Below, one piece after another: positions 12,389 through 21,624 of a stretch of 64,000 nucleotides of DNA; positions within the stretch are counted from its first letter, which is position 1; each line of letters begins with the position of its first letter. The notes beneath the pieces were generated by a model. It did no database searches. It was not told where the DNA came from and was given only the letters and a program-made list of their open reading frames with translations. The position numbers were made by a program, and so were the translations under genes. This stretch comes from Sphaerolaimus hirsutus (lineage: Eukaryota; Nematoda; Chromadorea; Monhysterida; Sphaerolaimidae): positions 7,506,529 to 7,570,528 of the forward strand of contig OZ038451.1 of assembly GCA_964036195.1 (NCBI GenBank), read 5' to 3'.

Positions 12389-12820
12389 TTAATTAGCAAA
12401 TTTGTTCTTTTCGAACCAGCTTTTAACTTTTTGCTCGTTTAAATGCAAATTCGAACTGAATAGTCCCCTTAAATACTCCCAATTTCTGTTTTGAGCATAA
12501 TGAAATACACTAAACAAACAAAAAATAGCACAATCTCGGTTATTAAATGACTGTACTTTATTTTTTAAATAAAATAAATTATTAGAATAAATAGTAAGAA
12601 ATTCAGTTAATTTTGGTATTTCATTAATATTTTCGGCTAAACTATTAAAATATATTACATTAACGGGATTGATTGAATAGTCAATAATACAAACACTAAA
12701 ATGTTTTTTTTAAATAATAAAAAATATATTCAGAGTATTTAAGTCGAGCACAACTCTTTTTGCTATGTCATAAGGAGTATAGATCCCTCGATAGAATTTA
12801 GCTAAATTTGAATTTATCAT
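12389..12820 (-). pseudogene. Polinton adenain-like cysteine protease, broken by an in-frame stop
   Basis: From ATG 12820 the frame runs 144 codons to TAA at 12389, with an internal TAA at 12712-12710 (codon 37). The catalytic His is in KKHFSV at codon 40 and the catalytic Cys in NRDCAIFC at codon 97. A Gln seven residues before the Cys (VQSFNNRDC) matches the oxyanion-hole Gln spacing of adenain. The acidic residue expected in a YFDS-type block is Asn here (YFNSLAE). The family normally matures capsid proteins. With a stop three codons before the active His and D replaced by N, this copy is probably inactive. There is no stop between the last major-capsid exon and this ATG, and both are in one frame, so the usual boundary is lost or read as a fusion. 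Confidence 0.75.
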
Positions 12821-14686
12821 AATCTGATGTAATTTTGAAACTTCCAACAAGCTAGTTTGATGTACGTTTCTATAAAGAAAAAATACAAAGTTTAGATTGA
12901 AACTAAATATGAAAATATAAAAATTTAAAATATAAATTAGTATAAACAGTAACCTGTGCAGGTCAATAGTTAAAATTTCTTGTTGAATACACATACAATA
13001 CATATGGTATGTGGTTGAAATTGGTTTTTTCAATTCAATTTTCACCCTTGTATTACCTAAAAGCATAAAAATATTTATGATATTTTTACTCAAAAATTTT
13101 TTTAAAAATTTGTTACCTGTGTCTGTAGGTACATTAGCGCTTAAATTATTGATACCATGCGCTTGAAAAATGTACGGTATAATAGTAGCATTTACAGCAA
13201 AATCTTTCAATGTTGTAATAGAAGAGACGTTATTATTAAATGCCCCTTGAAGTTCCAAGAATTTTGTGTACATATACTGAATTATCATGGGGTCACTAGA
13301 TTTCCTGGGCATACTAGTTATAAAAGGATTTGTCGGAACTCTGTCTGTAGCTTCAAATGAAGCCTGACTTGACACCACATCAAGGTTTGAGTATTTATGA
13401 GGGTTCTTATTGTATTCACCTCGATCACGATCACTTTGTATGAAAAATACGGCTAAAGCATCTGGGCGAATCCCGCTAACAACTTGTGTATCAATCTGGC
13501 TAATCCCAGGAGACAATGAAATAGGTCCCATTACTCTTAGCCCTAAATTAAAAGGAAGAAAATATATATTGTATTTCTTCAGCAAAATTTTTTAAAAAAT
13601 AACCTTTATATGAGTAGTTAACCACATTTGTCAGACTATATTTTGCAAATATCGCATCAGCTAATTCTGGTTGAAGACTATACCTTTCAATCAGAAGATC
13701 AGTTTCTAGAAATTTAATCTTAGGTGAAATACTAGTATCACTAGTGCATATCATTCTTTGGCTTGATGCCCATCGAATTTCGATGCTTACTTTGATGCCC
13801 GGTACCAGTAACTTTCTATATTGAATAAATTCACTTTTGAAATATCGTTCATTCTAATAAAGTAAATAACACTGACCTTTGAAAAGTAAGTGGCCACAAA
13901 AGTCGTGAAATTGTTTCTTGAGGGATGGATCCGTCCTCATTAAACATAATTTGATGTCGATAAGCAAATCCCGAGTTTAAATCATCTGAAACAAAAACCC
14001 ATTAGTTCCCTCTTTTTAGTAATTCATATTTTTGCAAAACTACCGTTCAAGTCATAATTCCCCGTATCTTTCATATAAAGGCCTGTCTCTTTTTGAAAAT
14101 TCTCTGCAACGAAATTTTTCCATATTTTTTGCAAAATGAAAGCAAAATTAAAACAAAACTCACGTAAATTCTCTTTAGAATGACCAAACGTAGTTGCGAA
14201 ATAACCCAACTGGGAATATGTGCTATCATATCCACACACAATTCTATCCGAAACTTTCACAATCAAATCCGCAATTATTGACTGGGGGAAAGCATTTGCT
14301 ATTGCTACTTTTTTATCAGCTGGTAATTTCTCTCCATTTTCATTCACTAATTGGAATTTTAAATAGAGCAAAAAATTTGGACTAGTGAATAACGTATGGC
14401 TCTGTAAAAAATTATATCAATAAAAATTATTTTTAATTTTTTATTAACACCGTTGAAAAGACAAACCACAGGTATATCAAATGTAACAAAAGTGGGGGTG
14501 GTCACACTTGGTTTTATTGTATAGTCGATTTTTTCACTTATTTCATAAACAATTGGAATTTCAGCAAATAAGTCACATCTGCATTTTTTACTCAATGAAA
14601 GTACATAAAAATAAAACATAAACAAAACGTTTTTACCTGCTATCCAATAAATTAGGGGTTTGCTTAGGAATAATACTGGTATCCAT
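12710..14686 (-). CDS. Polinton major capsid protein (double jelly-roll type), nine exons
   Basis: Exons (minus strand): 14686-14637, 14578-14449, 14401-14164, 14103-14044, 13985-13877, 13815-13604, 13542-13117, 13056-12954 and 12869 to the stop at 12710. All phases fit, giving about 495 codons including a tail that reads into the protease N-terminus. Introns are 35-100 nt and AT-rich. Recognisable blocks are the early-strand region VNENGEKLPADKKVAIANAF, the YSQLGYFATTFGHSKENL helix region, the short ETGLYMKDTG block, and a C-terminal strand ending ILTIDLHRNV, all typical of Polinton capsids. It would form the hexon-like shell. The ATG overlaps the preceding stop as TAATG. The true C-terminus is probably near LHRNV; the rest may be readthrough into the protease. 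Confidence 0.8.
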
Positions 14687-15013
14687 TATTTCTTAAGTTT
14701 ACGCTTTTTAGAATCACTTGTAATTTCAGAAGAAGTATCTGCTGCAGAAAAACTATCTTCAACTGTTTTTGACAAATTAGAATCTTCAGGTTTATATACA
14801 ATGTCGGGTTTGATTTCGCGCTTACGAGGTCTACCTCTTGTTTTAGAAATGTATGAGTCACCCCTGAATGTTATAACATCACGTGAATCAATTTTATCAG
14901 GCTTCATTTGACCGCTCATCATCCCACGCATTGTATGAGCTCCGGCAACATTTTGTCCGTAAATAGTATCAGCTGCATAATTTCTGGAAAATATACACAT
15001 TTAGATGATATAC

Positions 15014-15051
<38 letters not shown>

Positions 15052-15294
15052 TGTTCAGAGTAATCAGTACACAACCTTGCTTGAATCTTTGATATTTCCA
15101 TTTTTGAGTGTCTATACCAAGGAGCCACATGAAGACCAAATTGATCAGCAGGAGAAGCCATCTAGGTTTAAAAAATATAAAACTAAGAAATCGTCCCAAA
15201 GAAAGTTTTCTTGCTCAAAACACACCAAACCAATTAATCCCGGCTGAGATGGTTCGAGAAAGGCAGGATTCAATATAAAATCTTGCTCTGCCAT
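14686..15294 (-). CDS. Small basic Polinton protein, possible core or capsid-associated protein
   Basis: Exons 15294-15226, 15161-15076 and 14983-14686 join in phase to give about 150 aa. The second intron contains a (TA)n run. Exon 2 and the start of exon 3 encode a conserved-looking block (APWYRHSKMEISKIQAR, then NYAADTIYG). The protein then has GRPRKREIK, an acidic/serine stretch and a terminal KKRKLKK that looks like a nuclear localisation or DNA-binding tail. Size and basic character resemble adenovirus-type core proteins, but I do not recognise a specific family. It lies between the minor-capsid candidate (16-nt gap) and the major capsid gene (TAATG overlap), so a virion role is likely by context. 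Confidence 0.65.
15011..15049. repeat. (TA)n microsatellite inside an intron
   Basis: About 17 TA units lie in the second intron of the small basic protein gene. The spurious YIYIYI ORFs here come from this run. Confidence 0.95.
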
Positions 15295-15310
15295 TTTTTA
15301 TATTGTTTAT

Positions 15311-16273
15311 TTAGCTTTCAATAAATTCTAGAATAATATACCCAATAGGCGGCTTTTTATATATAGTTAAACGATTATCAAGTGAGATAGGTTTGCCTAA
15401 TTCTGAAAAAAACTCAAATATAAGAGAATAAAGTGGGAAACACTTAGTGTCTAAAAAACGCACTCCACTTGAAGAAATATAGTCACGGGACTGAAATGCT
15501 ATTATTTTTTCAATTGAAAATAATTCAACATCAGCAGGTTTATTTGTAGAATCTATTTTTGAAATAGTTCCTCTAGTAATTTCACCCTTATTTGGGTTAA
15601 TATACCTTGGTATAATAGCCATTAAGCGCTCATACCCATTATGAACACGCACATTTTCACAAATATTAGAATGTATTTTCAACCAATGAGCGCAATATTC
15701 AACATCGGGGTTTGAAATAGAATAAACCTCGTTGTGCTCAACTTTATACCCCTGCCAGTCAAAAACAATTTCATCTAAAAACCCAAACTTTTGCTTAAGA
15801 ATTGGACTAAAACTGATACCAATACTTAAAGTTCTTTTTAATGGCCGTCTTTCTAATTCTGGAGCCCTCATATAAAAGTGAAAACCTTCTGTGGCCCACG
15901 TAATGTCAAAAAAACATGTGATTTTAGAACTCTCAATACCATTCTGCCAATAAAATTGTCTAAAAGAATTTGTGTTAAAAATAGCATTCATTTGAGTTCT
16001 AAAATCATCCATAGAGAAAACATGATCATTTAAAAAATTAAAAATTTTAACTTCTTGAAAAATACCATTATTATACAACTTTACAACAATAAAAGCATCA
16101 TCACCCTCAATAAGAGAAAAAAATGGAGAAAAATAAAAAATTTTTATTCCAACTTTCCATTGTTTCTCAGTGTTTAAAACAAAAGGTGGTGTTAAATTAA
16201 ATTTGCACACTGAGGCACTATTTTCCCAAGAGCATTTTGAAAGATCTATAATTAGTTCATGATGTTCCGTCAT
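15311..16273 (-). CDS. Polinton minor capsid (penton-like) protein candidate
   Basis: Uninterrupted 320-aa ORF from a true ATG (MTEHHELIIDLS). Beta-rich, with no membrane segment and no enzyme motif. Length, single-exon structure and position between integrase and the major capsid gene fit the single-jelly-roll penton protein of Polintons. Blocks such as WKVGIKIFYFSPFF and a late GVRFLDTKCFPLYSLIFEF are consistent with beta-strand repeats. Its start overlaps the integrase 3' end by 17 nt. The assignment rests mainly on length and gene order, since this family is poorly conserved. Confidence 0.65.
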   Translation of the reverse strand: MTEHHELIIDLSKCSWENSASVCKFNLTPPFVLNTEKQWKVGIKIFYFSPFFSLIEGDDAFIVVKLYNNGIFQEVKIFNFLNDHVFSMDDFRTQMNAIFNTNSFRQFYWQNGIESSKITCFFDITWATEGFHFYMRAPELERRPLKRTLSIGISFSPILKQKFGFLDEIVFDWQGYKVEHNEVYSISNPDVEYCAHWLKIHSNICENVRVHNGYERLMAIIPRYINPNKGEITRGTISKIDSTNKPADVELFSIEKIIAFQSRDYISSSGVRFLDTKCFPLYSLIFEFFSELGKPISLDNRLTIYKKPPIGYIILEFIES

Positions 16274-17441
16274 TGTCCAATAAATCAGATGCTGGTATCA
16301 ATCTGTTTTCTTGAAAATACCCAACCAAATTTAAACCAGATGAAATACTTTTCAATTGATAACTATGTAATGGTTCAGTATCTACAACTTTCACTATGAT
16401 ACAGGGGTCTTTCATATAACGAGACTGCCCTGCTTTTCTAAACTTATCAGCATCGAGGTTTTCCCGAATGTAAACTTTATCCCCAATATGGAACTTTGCA
16501 GGGTAAAAATTCTTTTTCAAGTTGCTTTCGTCCCTCAACTGCTTCGCCACTGCAAAATGCTCTTGTACAATCAAATAATTTGAACGATCCACCTGTAAAA
16601 AGTATTAATTAATCAGGATATAATACATATATATGTATATATATAATATATATGTATATAAAAATACAAAAAATATATTAAAGCTATATAATCACCTCAA
16701 TTGGACTCAAAAACCCCAACGCTGGTCGCTTTTCTTGATTATGGCTAGCAACAATATTCAATATTGCATTTATGAGAGACCCACCGGGGTTTGTCTTTAA
16801 ATACATTGAAGTCCGTAGTCTAATAAATCGAATCATTTTTTCCGCCTAGAAAGTAAACAAAAAATCCATAGTAATCAAAACACTACTCAATCTAAACAAA
16901 CCTGAACAGTCTTATGTTGTGAGTAAACACTCGTAAAACTGTGATGTAACTTCATATTTCTCACCCCCTCATGAAATTTCCCAAGAAATTCTTTACCATT
17001 ATCTGTTAATACTGTATACACCGGTGTACGAAATAGCTCTAAACAAACAATAAATGCGCGAAAAACATTCTTTGAAGTTATAGCCGATAAAGGGGAAACT
17101 GCGGTAAAGCCAGTTAAACACTCAACAGTAATGAGCATATATTTCTGTGTTGCACCTTTTTGGAAATGTGTTAAATACATTATATCAGCGGCAACGGTCC
17201 CTACCGACGGGAAAAGATGTCTTGACGCGATTCCTTTCTTTATTGGTGCCTCTGGTACATATTTATTTGCTAAATATCATTTTTGTTTATTCAACCAACT
17301 CTGCACTTCTGGTAATGTTATTGAATATCCCTTCTCATGCACTACTCTCCATAATTTTCTAGCACTGGAAAATGCACCTGGTTTCCCAGCATTATTCCAT
17401 ATCTGATTTAAAACTTGAGACGTATTAATTTCTTCATCCAT
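16257..17441 (-). CDS. Polinton retroviral-type (RVE) integrase, three exons, one in-frame stop
   Basis: Exons 17441-16902, 16845-16696 and 16592-16257 join in phase 0 to give about 341 codons. The catalytic triad is D86 (VAADIMYL), D147 (VLTDNGKEF) and E182 (QAEKMIRF), with 34 residues between the last two, matching DD35E enzymes. The first intron falls two codons before the catalytic Glu. The C-terminal exon holds a small SH3/chromodomain-like module (FHIGDKVYIREN). A TGA at 17277-17279 (codon 55) interrupts the N-terminal region while the frame remains open on both sides, so this copy is probably non-functional. In Polintons this enzyme inserts the linear element. Confidence 0.88.
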
Positions 17442-17491
17442 AATGTATTAATATATTTTACTAATGTTGTAATCTATTATACTAATATCTT

Positions 17492-17751
17492 GTAAGGATG
17501 GGGGATTATTTTCTGGCAAAAAAATTTCACACATTCCGGCCCTGCATATGACTTCTAGCAGAGAAAATTTGACATGAGAAAAAAAATTCCACATGGCATC
17601 GTGCTGCTGTGTTTGAGCGTAGCGAAAACACAGCAGCAAAAACGATGCCATGTGGAATTTTTTTTCTCATGTCAAATTTTCTCTGCTAGAAGTCATATGC
17701 AGGGCCGGAATGTGTGAAATTTTTTTGCCAGAAAATAATCCCCATCCTTAC
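17492..17751. repeat. 260-bp near-perfect palindrome
   Basis: GTAAGGATGGGG at the left pairs with CCCCATCCTTAC at the right, and the arms match inward for about 120 bp with few differences to a centre near 17621 (GAGCGTAGCG). Inner blocks include CTCATGTCAAATTTTCTCTG and its complement. It sits exactly between the Polinton integrase side and the truncated LINE. It could be a foldback MITE, or a joined pair of inverted termini. Confidence 0.92.
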
Positions 17752-18994
17752 TACTATCTCGTTTGATAGCCTTTATCTGCTTGCTCTGTTTCGATTCCTG
17801 CAGTTTGTGGGATTTCCTACCGAACCACTCCTTCGCCCTGTGCTGTAGTAAGGACAGCACGGCGTCGTAGTTTTCCGGTAGGCTCTCCCAGTGTAGTGTC
17901 TTCTCAAATTCGGTCAGGAATTTTGTTGATTTGGCCTTTCCTCTTATTGACCATCCGTGTCTGTCCTTGTCCGGACCCTTTTCCCCCAGACCTTTGGTTT
18001 CCAGCTTGATATCCACTTCTAGCGCGCTGTGATCTGACATTACTGGACTGTTAGCATGGCCAAGGTTCTTAACCATTGCCGAAGTTGCTGTCGAGTGACT
18101 GTCCAGCAGGCAGTAGTCTATCCTTGTTTTTGTCGTCCCACTTTCGAATGTCCACCATTGCCCTTCTTTATTGTCTAGCACCTCCAACTGTGATGCTTCC
18201 AGCCAACCTTTGAGTAGTCTACTGTTGCTTGTATTCACATCGTTGCATCTTCCTAGTCCTAGTAAGTCAGACCCCAGCGCCGCATTGAAGTCTCCAATCA
18301 CCATTGTGTCCCTGTTGATTCATCTATTCTCCGTAATAGCTGCAGAGATATCTTGCAATATTTCCGCGTTCAAATCTCTCTGAGTCACGTCCCTGTTCAC
18401 CCTTCCTTGGTCCACCAAATAGACACCTATAATATCCACCTTCCCAGCTAGAGTAGACACTGTCATTGCCACTGTGTTGCTTTCCAACCCCCTAGCTGTG
18501 ACCGACCCTTGCATGTACGATGTTAATGATTTTCCGATGTACACCAGAAACCCACCGTTTGCATGATCTGGCTTTTTCACAACGGTTAGGTTGTAGTTGG
18601 CATGTTCTATTGTGTCCAATCTTGTTGTCACATTGGCTTCCCCCAGAATTACAATATCGTAGTAATCCCTGTCAAGTAGCGACTTAATTTGCACCTGCTT
18701 CCTTCGTGCTGATCGCACGTTCTGGTACAGTAGTACCAAACTGTTCCCCCATTGCACTTTCTTTTTGGATTTTTCCTTATTGTTCCCACCGATTTTTACC
18801 TCCTTTTGTTTTTGTCTTAGAATTCCTGTTATTCTCCCCACTTCACGTTGTTTTTCTGATCGTTTCAGTTTTGTGTTTGTTATTGTTTGTCCCCCCGACT
18901 GAGTTACCTCACTTGTGGTTGTTTCTATGTCCGTTGCTTGCGGACATTCAATTGCATGTAATTGTTTCTCGTTAGTTTTTACGATTTTGTTTTT
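17752..18994 (-). pseudogene. LINE endonuclease (EEP/APE-type) remnant
   Basis: The frame is open from 18994 to a TGA at 18322-18320, then continues in the same frame to 17752, where the palindrome truncates it. Endonuclease/exonuclease/phosphatase motifs are visible: QNVRSARRK with a following GEAN block, GDFNAALG just after the TGA, and SDHSALEVDI. A basic linker follows (GRKSHKLQESKQSKQ). No reverse transcriptase remains. An open frame at 18995-19201 directly upstream may be an eroded 5' part. With one internal stop and the 3' part lost, the copy is dead. Confidence 0.85.
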
Positions 18995-19514
18995 TCAGTT
19001 TATCCGCCATATCGGCTCCCTTGCATAGAGAGACACCATGATTCCACCTAGACTTGAGAGACGCGTTCCTAGGGTTTTACACATATCACAAAGTATCTCC
19101 ACGTGCCACGTTGTTCCAGAAAACACCTTGCTCCTAATTACTGCCACCCCATGCGCCCGCCGTGCGGACCACGCCCTCAACGCTCGTTCTTTGTAGCTCA
19201 TGTCATTTGGAAAATATAATTAAATCTGTGAGAAAATCTCCCATGCTTGAAAAAAATCTCAAAAAATCTCCCTGCTGGAATTTAACTTTTATTAGATATT
19301 TCAAAGTGTTTGGACAGCACAGAGTAAATATGTATTCAATAAGCTCTTATGTGTTGCTTAAACAGTTTTATTTGAAATCACAAACAACAGAAACAACAAT
19401 ATAATTTTCAAATAGAATGAGTGAAACTATCAGAAGTCACAAACGTTACTTCAACACTATCTACAAAAACACATCATGCAAAAAGTCTTCTCACTCAAAT
19501 TCAAACATCTATTT
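18995..19514. other. Eroded LINE 5' region and unassigned sequence
   Basis: A 68-codon open frame on minus (18995-19201) may derive from the LINE 5' end. The rest, up to the hAT-like MITE, shows no gene or clear repeat. Confidence 0.35.
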
Positions 19515-19522
19515 GTCGCAAC

Positions 19523-19863
19523 CAGGGTTGGCAAAATCTCAGAAAAAAATAATAATAAAATAATAATAAAATGGAAAATTGAAGAATAAAATACAAATAA
19601 AATGGAAAATTGAAGAATAAAATAAAAAATAAAATACAATTTTAATAAAAATAAAATACAATTTTAGTAAAAAGAATTTTACTAAAACCAATCCTGGTCA
19701 TAAACTAAGATAAAAAATAAAAATAAAATAAAAATAAAATCAAAAATTGAATAATAAAATAAAAATAAAATGGAAAATTGACAAATAAAATAAAAATAAA
19801 ATACAATTTTGATAAAAATAAAATACAATTTTAGTAAAAAGAATTTTACTAAAACCAACCCTG
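19523..19863. mobile_element. hAT-like MITE, CAGGGTTGG termini
   Basis: It starts CAGGGTTGGCAAAATC and ends CCAACCCTG. The 8-bp flanks are GTCGCAAC (19515-19522) and GTCACAAC (19864-19871), one mismatch apart. The interior is A/T-rich (AATAAAAT) with no coding capacity. CAG-type termini and 8-bp duplications are characteristic of hAT transposons. Confidence 0.85.
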
Positions 19864-20904
19864 GTCACAACTGAAGTCTGACTGTAAAGCTATTCAGCAC
19901 CAGCATCACTTTAGGTATACAGAGTATATTCAGTGCAAAATGTCAGCATTTGTTTCAGCCAACTTTCATAAAAATATTTTATATATACCTATTATATATA
20001 TACATTCCACATTGTATATAGCCAACTTTCATAAACTGTCAAGTGTGAAGGACCTGGTGTGTGATGATGGTAATGGTGCATTGCTTGATTGTTATGGCTG
20101 CAGAACTTCCCAAACAATGACATCACCCTCTGAAACCTCAGAATTCACTGAATTTTCACTTTCACCCATTTTACCATTCAACTTTTCTGTTTTCAGGTTG
20201 TTAAAACATATTTGTGTTTTGTCAAACAGTATGTATACTGTAGTTTACTAAGTTAAATGAGTAAATATGTTCACATTTCTCTGAAGAAAGTACCTGTACT
20301 CACTTATATATATATATATATACTTTTTGAAACTACATAGAACTTTTACATCACATAGGCTTTTATGTAAGCTTTTTCAAGACATAAAACTGAATAAAAT
20401 AGCCATGGTATAAAAAAGCACAGCCAAAATTAAGGGAAAAAGCATGGATTGTAGTAGATTAGAAGGTGAAAAAAGGCAAAAGGTATGAAAATTTGGGCAA
20501 AATTTCTCAAAAAAGGTGTGACTTCAGAGAGATTTTTTTATATTTTCTACCACAGAAATAAATAAAAATAATTAAATCTCTCTGAAAAATCTCAGAGAAA
20601 AAAAATAAATATAATTAAATTGCCATTTAATTTTATTTTCTGAAATTTTTTAAATATAATTCTCTCAGAGTTTTTAGAACGCTAATCACGGCTGGTGACC
20701 CACAAATTACCGGGGGAAAATAAATTATTATTTTTATGAAGTATTTACTTATTGCTTTTTATGTGTGATTATGATTCTATGAGTTTACTTAAATACAACT
20801 CATGAATTTACTCTCTGAACGAATGAAGTGACAAAAGCTGAAAACACTCAGGTAAATAAAATGTTAAAGAGAAATCTTGAGTGATTTAACATAAGACAAT
20901 ACAG
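19864..20904. other. No supported gene; AT-rich with a (TA)n run
   Basis: Contains a (TA)n microsatellite near 20303-20322 and repeated AAATCTC(T)GAGA text. An open stretch at 20040-20200 lacks recognisable domains. No RNA gene is visible. Confidence 0.4.
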
Positions 20905-21433
20905 ATCCATCCCGTGCAATTACACATCCGTACGAAACCAACATGTTCATCTCACATATTTTGGAACACACCCGGTTTATTTCTGGCTCATGTTACATTT
21001 TATGGGATGGGGGAACCTCCACATCCGGATTCTTCAAAGCGGCTGACCAGTGCAAAGGTGGGTACTTTCTGGGCAACGGTCAAATGAAAAAAAATTCTAG
21101 TTACTGATGAGTAGGGTTGGGAACCCGATACCCACACATTTTTAGGAACCGAAAACCCAGTGCCTGAACCAGACTCTACTACCCAAACCCAAACCCAAAC
21201 CCAATACCCCACTTCAATACCCAAACAAACCCACATTTTTATCAAGTAATGGCGATAAAAAATTACTTCACAACAAAATGAACCATTTTTAATTCTCGTA
21301 CACTTTGCACATGTAAACTCAGGCCACGTACCCGGATACATTGGCCATCTGGCCTGGCCACTTTCTGAATGGCTAGCCAAGAAAGTGGTCAATGAATTGA
21401 CTGGAAATAACCCTACGGAACTCTATTTTTTAG
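20905..21433 (+). CDS. Host gene fragment: two exons of a C-type-lectin-like domain
   Basis: Exon 20905-21057 follows ATACAG and ends at G|GTGGGT. It encodes ...FISGSCYILWDGG...FKAADQCK, matching the start of a C-type lectin domain (G-x-C-Y then an A-x-x-C helix). Exon 21323-21433 follows AACTCAG and ends at G|GTGCCG. It continues in phase 1 with ...GHLAWPLSEWL...ELYFLG, the expected H-L-A and W/N-rich second part. The remaining exons are not found; the next kilobases are occupied by transposons. Probably a secreted or surface carbohydrate-binding-type protein. The domain call rests on residue pattern only. Confidence 0.55.
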
Positions 21434-21624
21434 GTGCCGTTGCTGTTAGTTTTGTCGTTTTTGGTGGTAAATTGCAATTTGCATTTGCAAAATGACTTAT
21501 ATACATGAATGTGCTATACATTGAGTTGTGAGTTGTGAGTTTATACATAGAGTTGTGAAAAGTACTGAACTGTTTCAAAAGTAAATGTAAACGTAAAGTA
21601 TTTATTTTTTTACTCACAGGTGAG

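Larger units (their letters stand above)
2539..17491. mobile_element. Polinton / Maverick self-synthesising DNA transposon (termini not resolved)
   Basis: The hallmark set is present: protein-primed polymerase B, RVE integrase, A32-like ATPase, adenain-like protease and capsid proteins. Polymerase and one unknown gene are on plus; all others are on minus and converge on the polymerase end. Only three isolated stops (6802, 12712, 17279) were found among some 3,500 codons, so inactivation is recent. I could not identify matching terminal inverted repeats or the expected 6-bp target duplication. The limits given are the outer gene features plus flanks, not proven ends. Confidence 0.88.
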
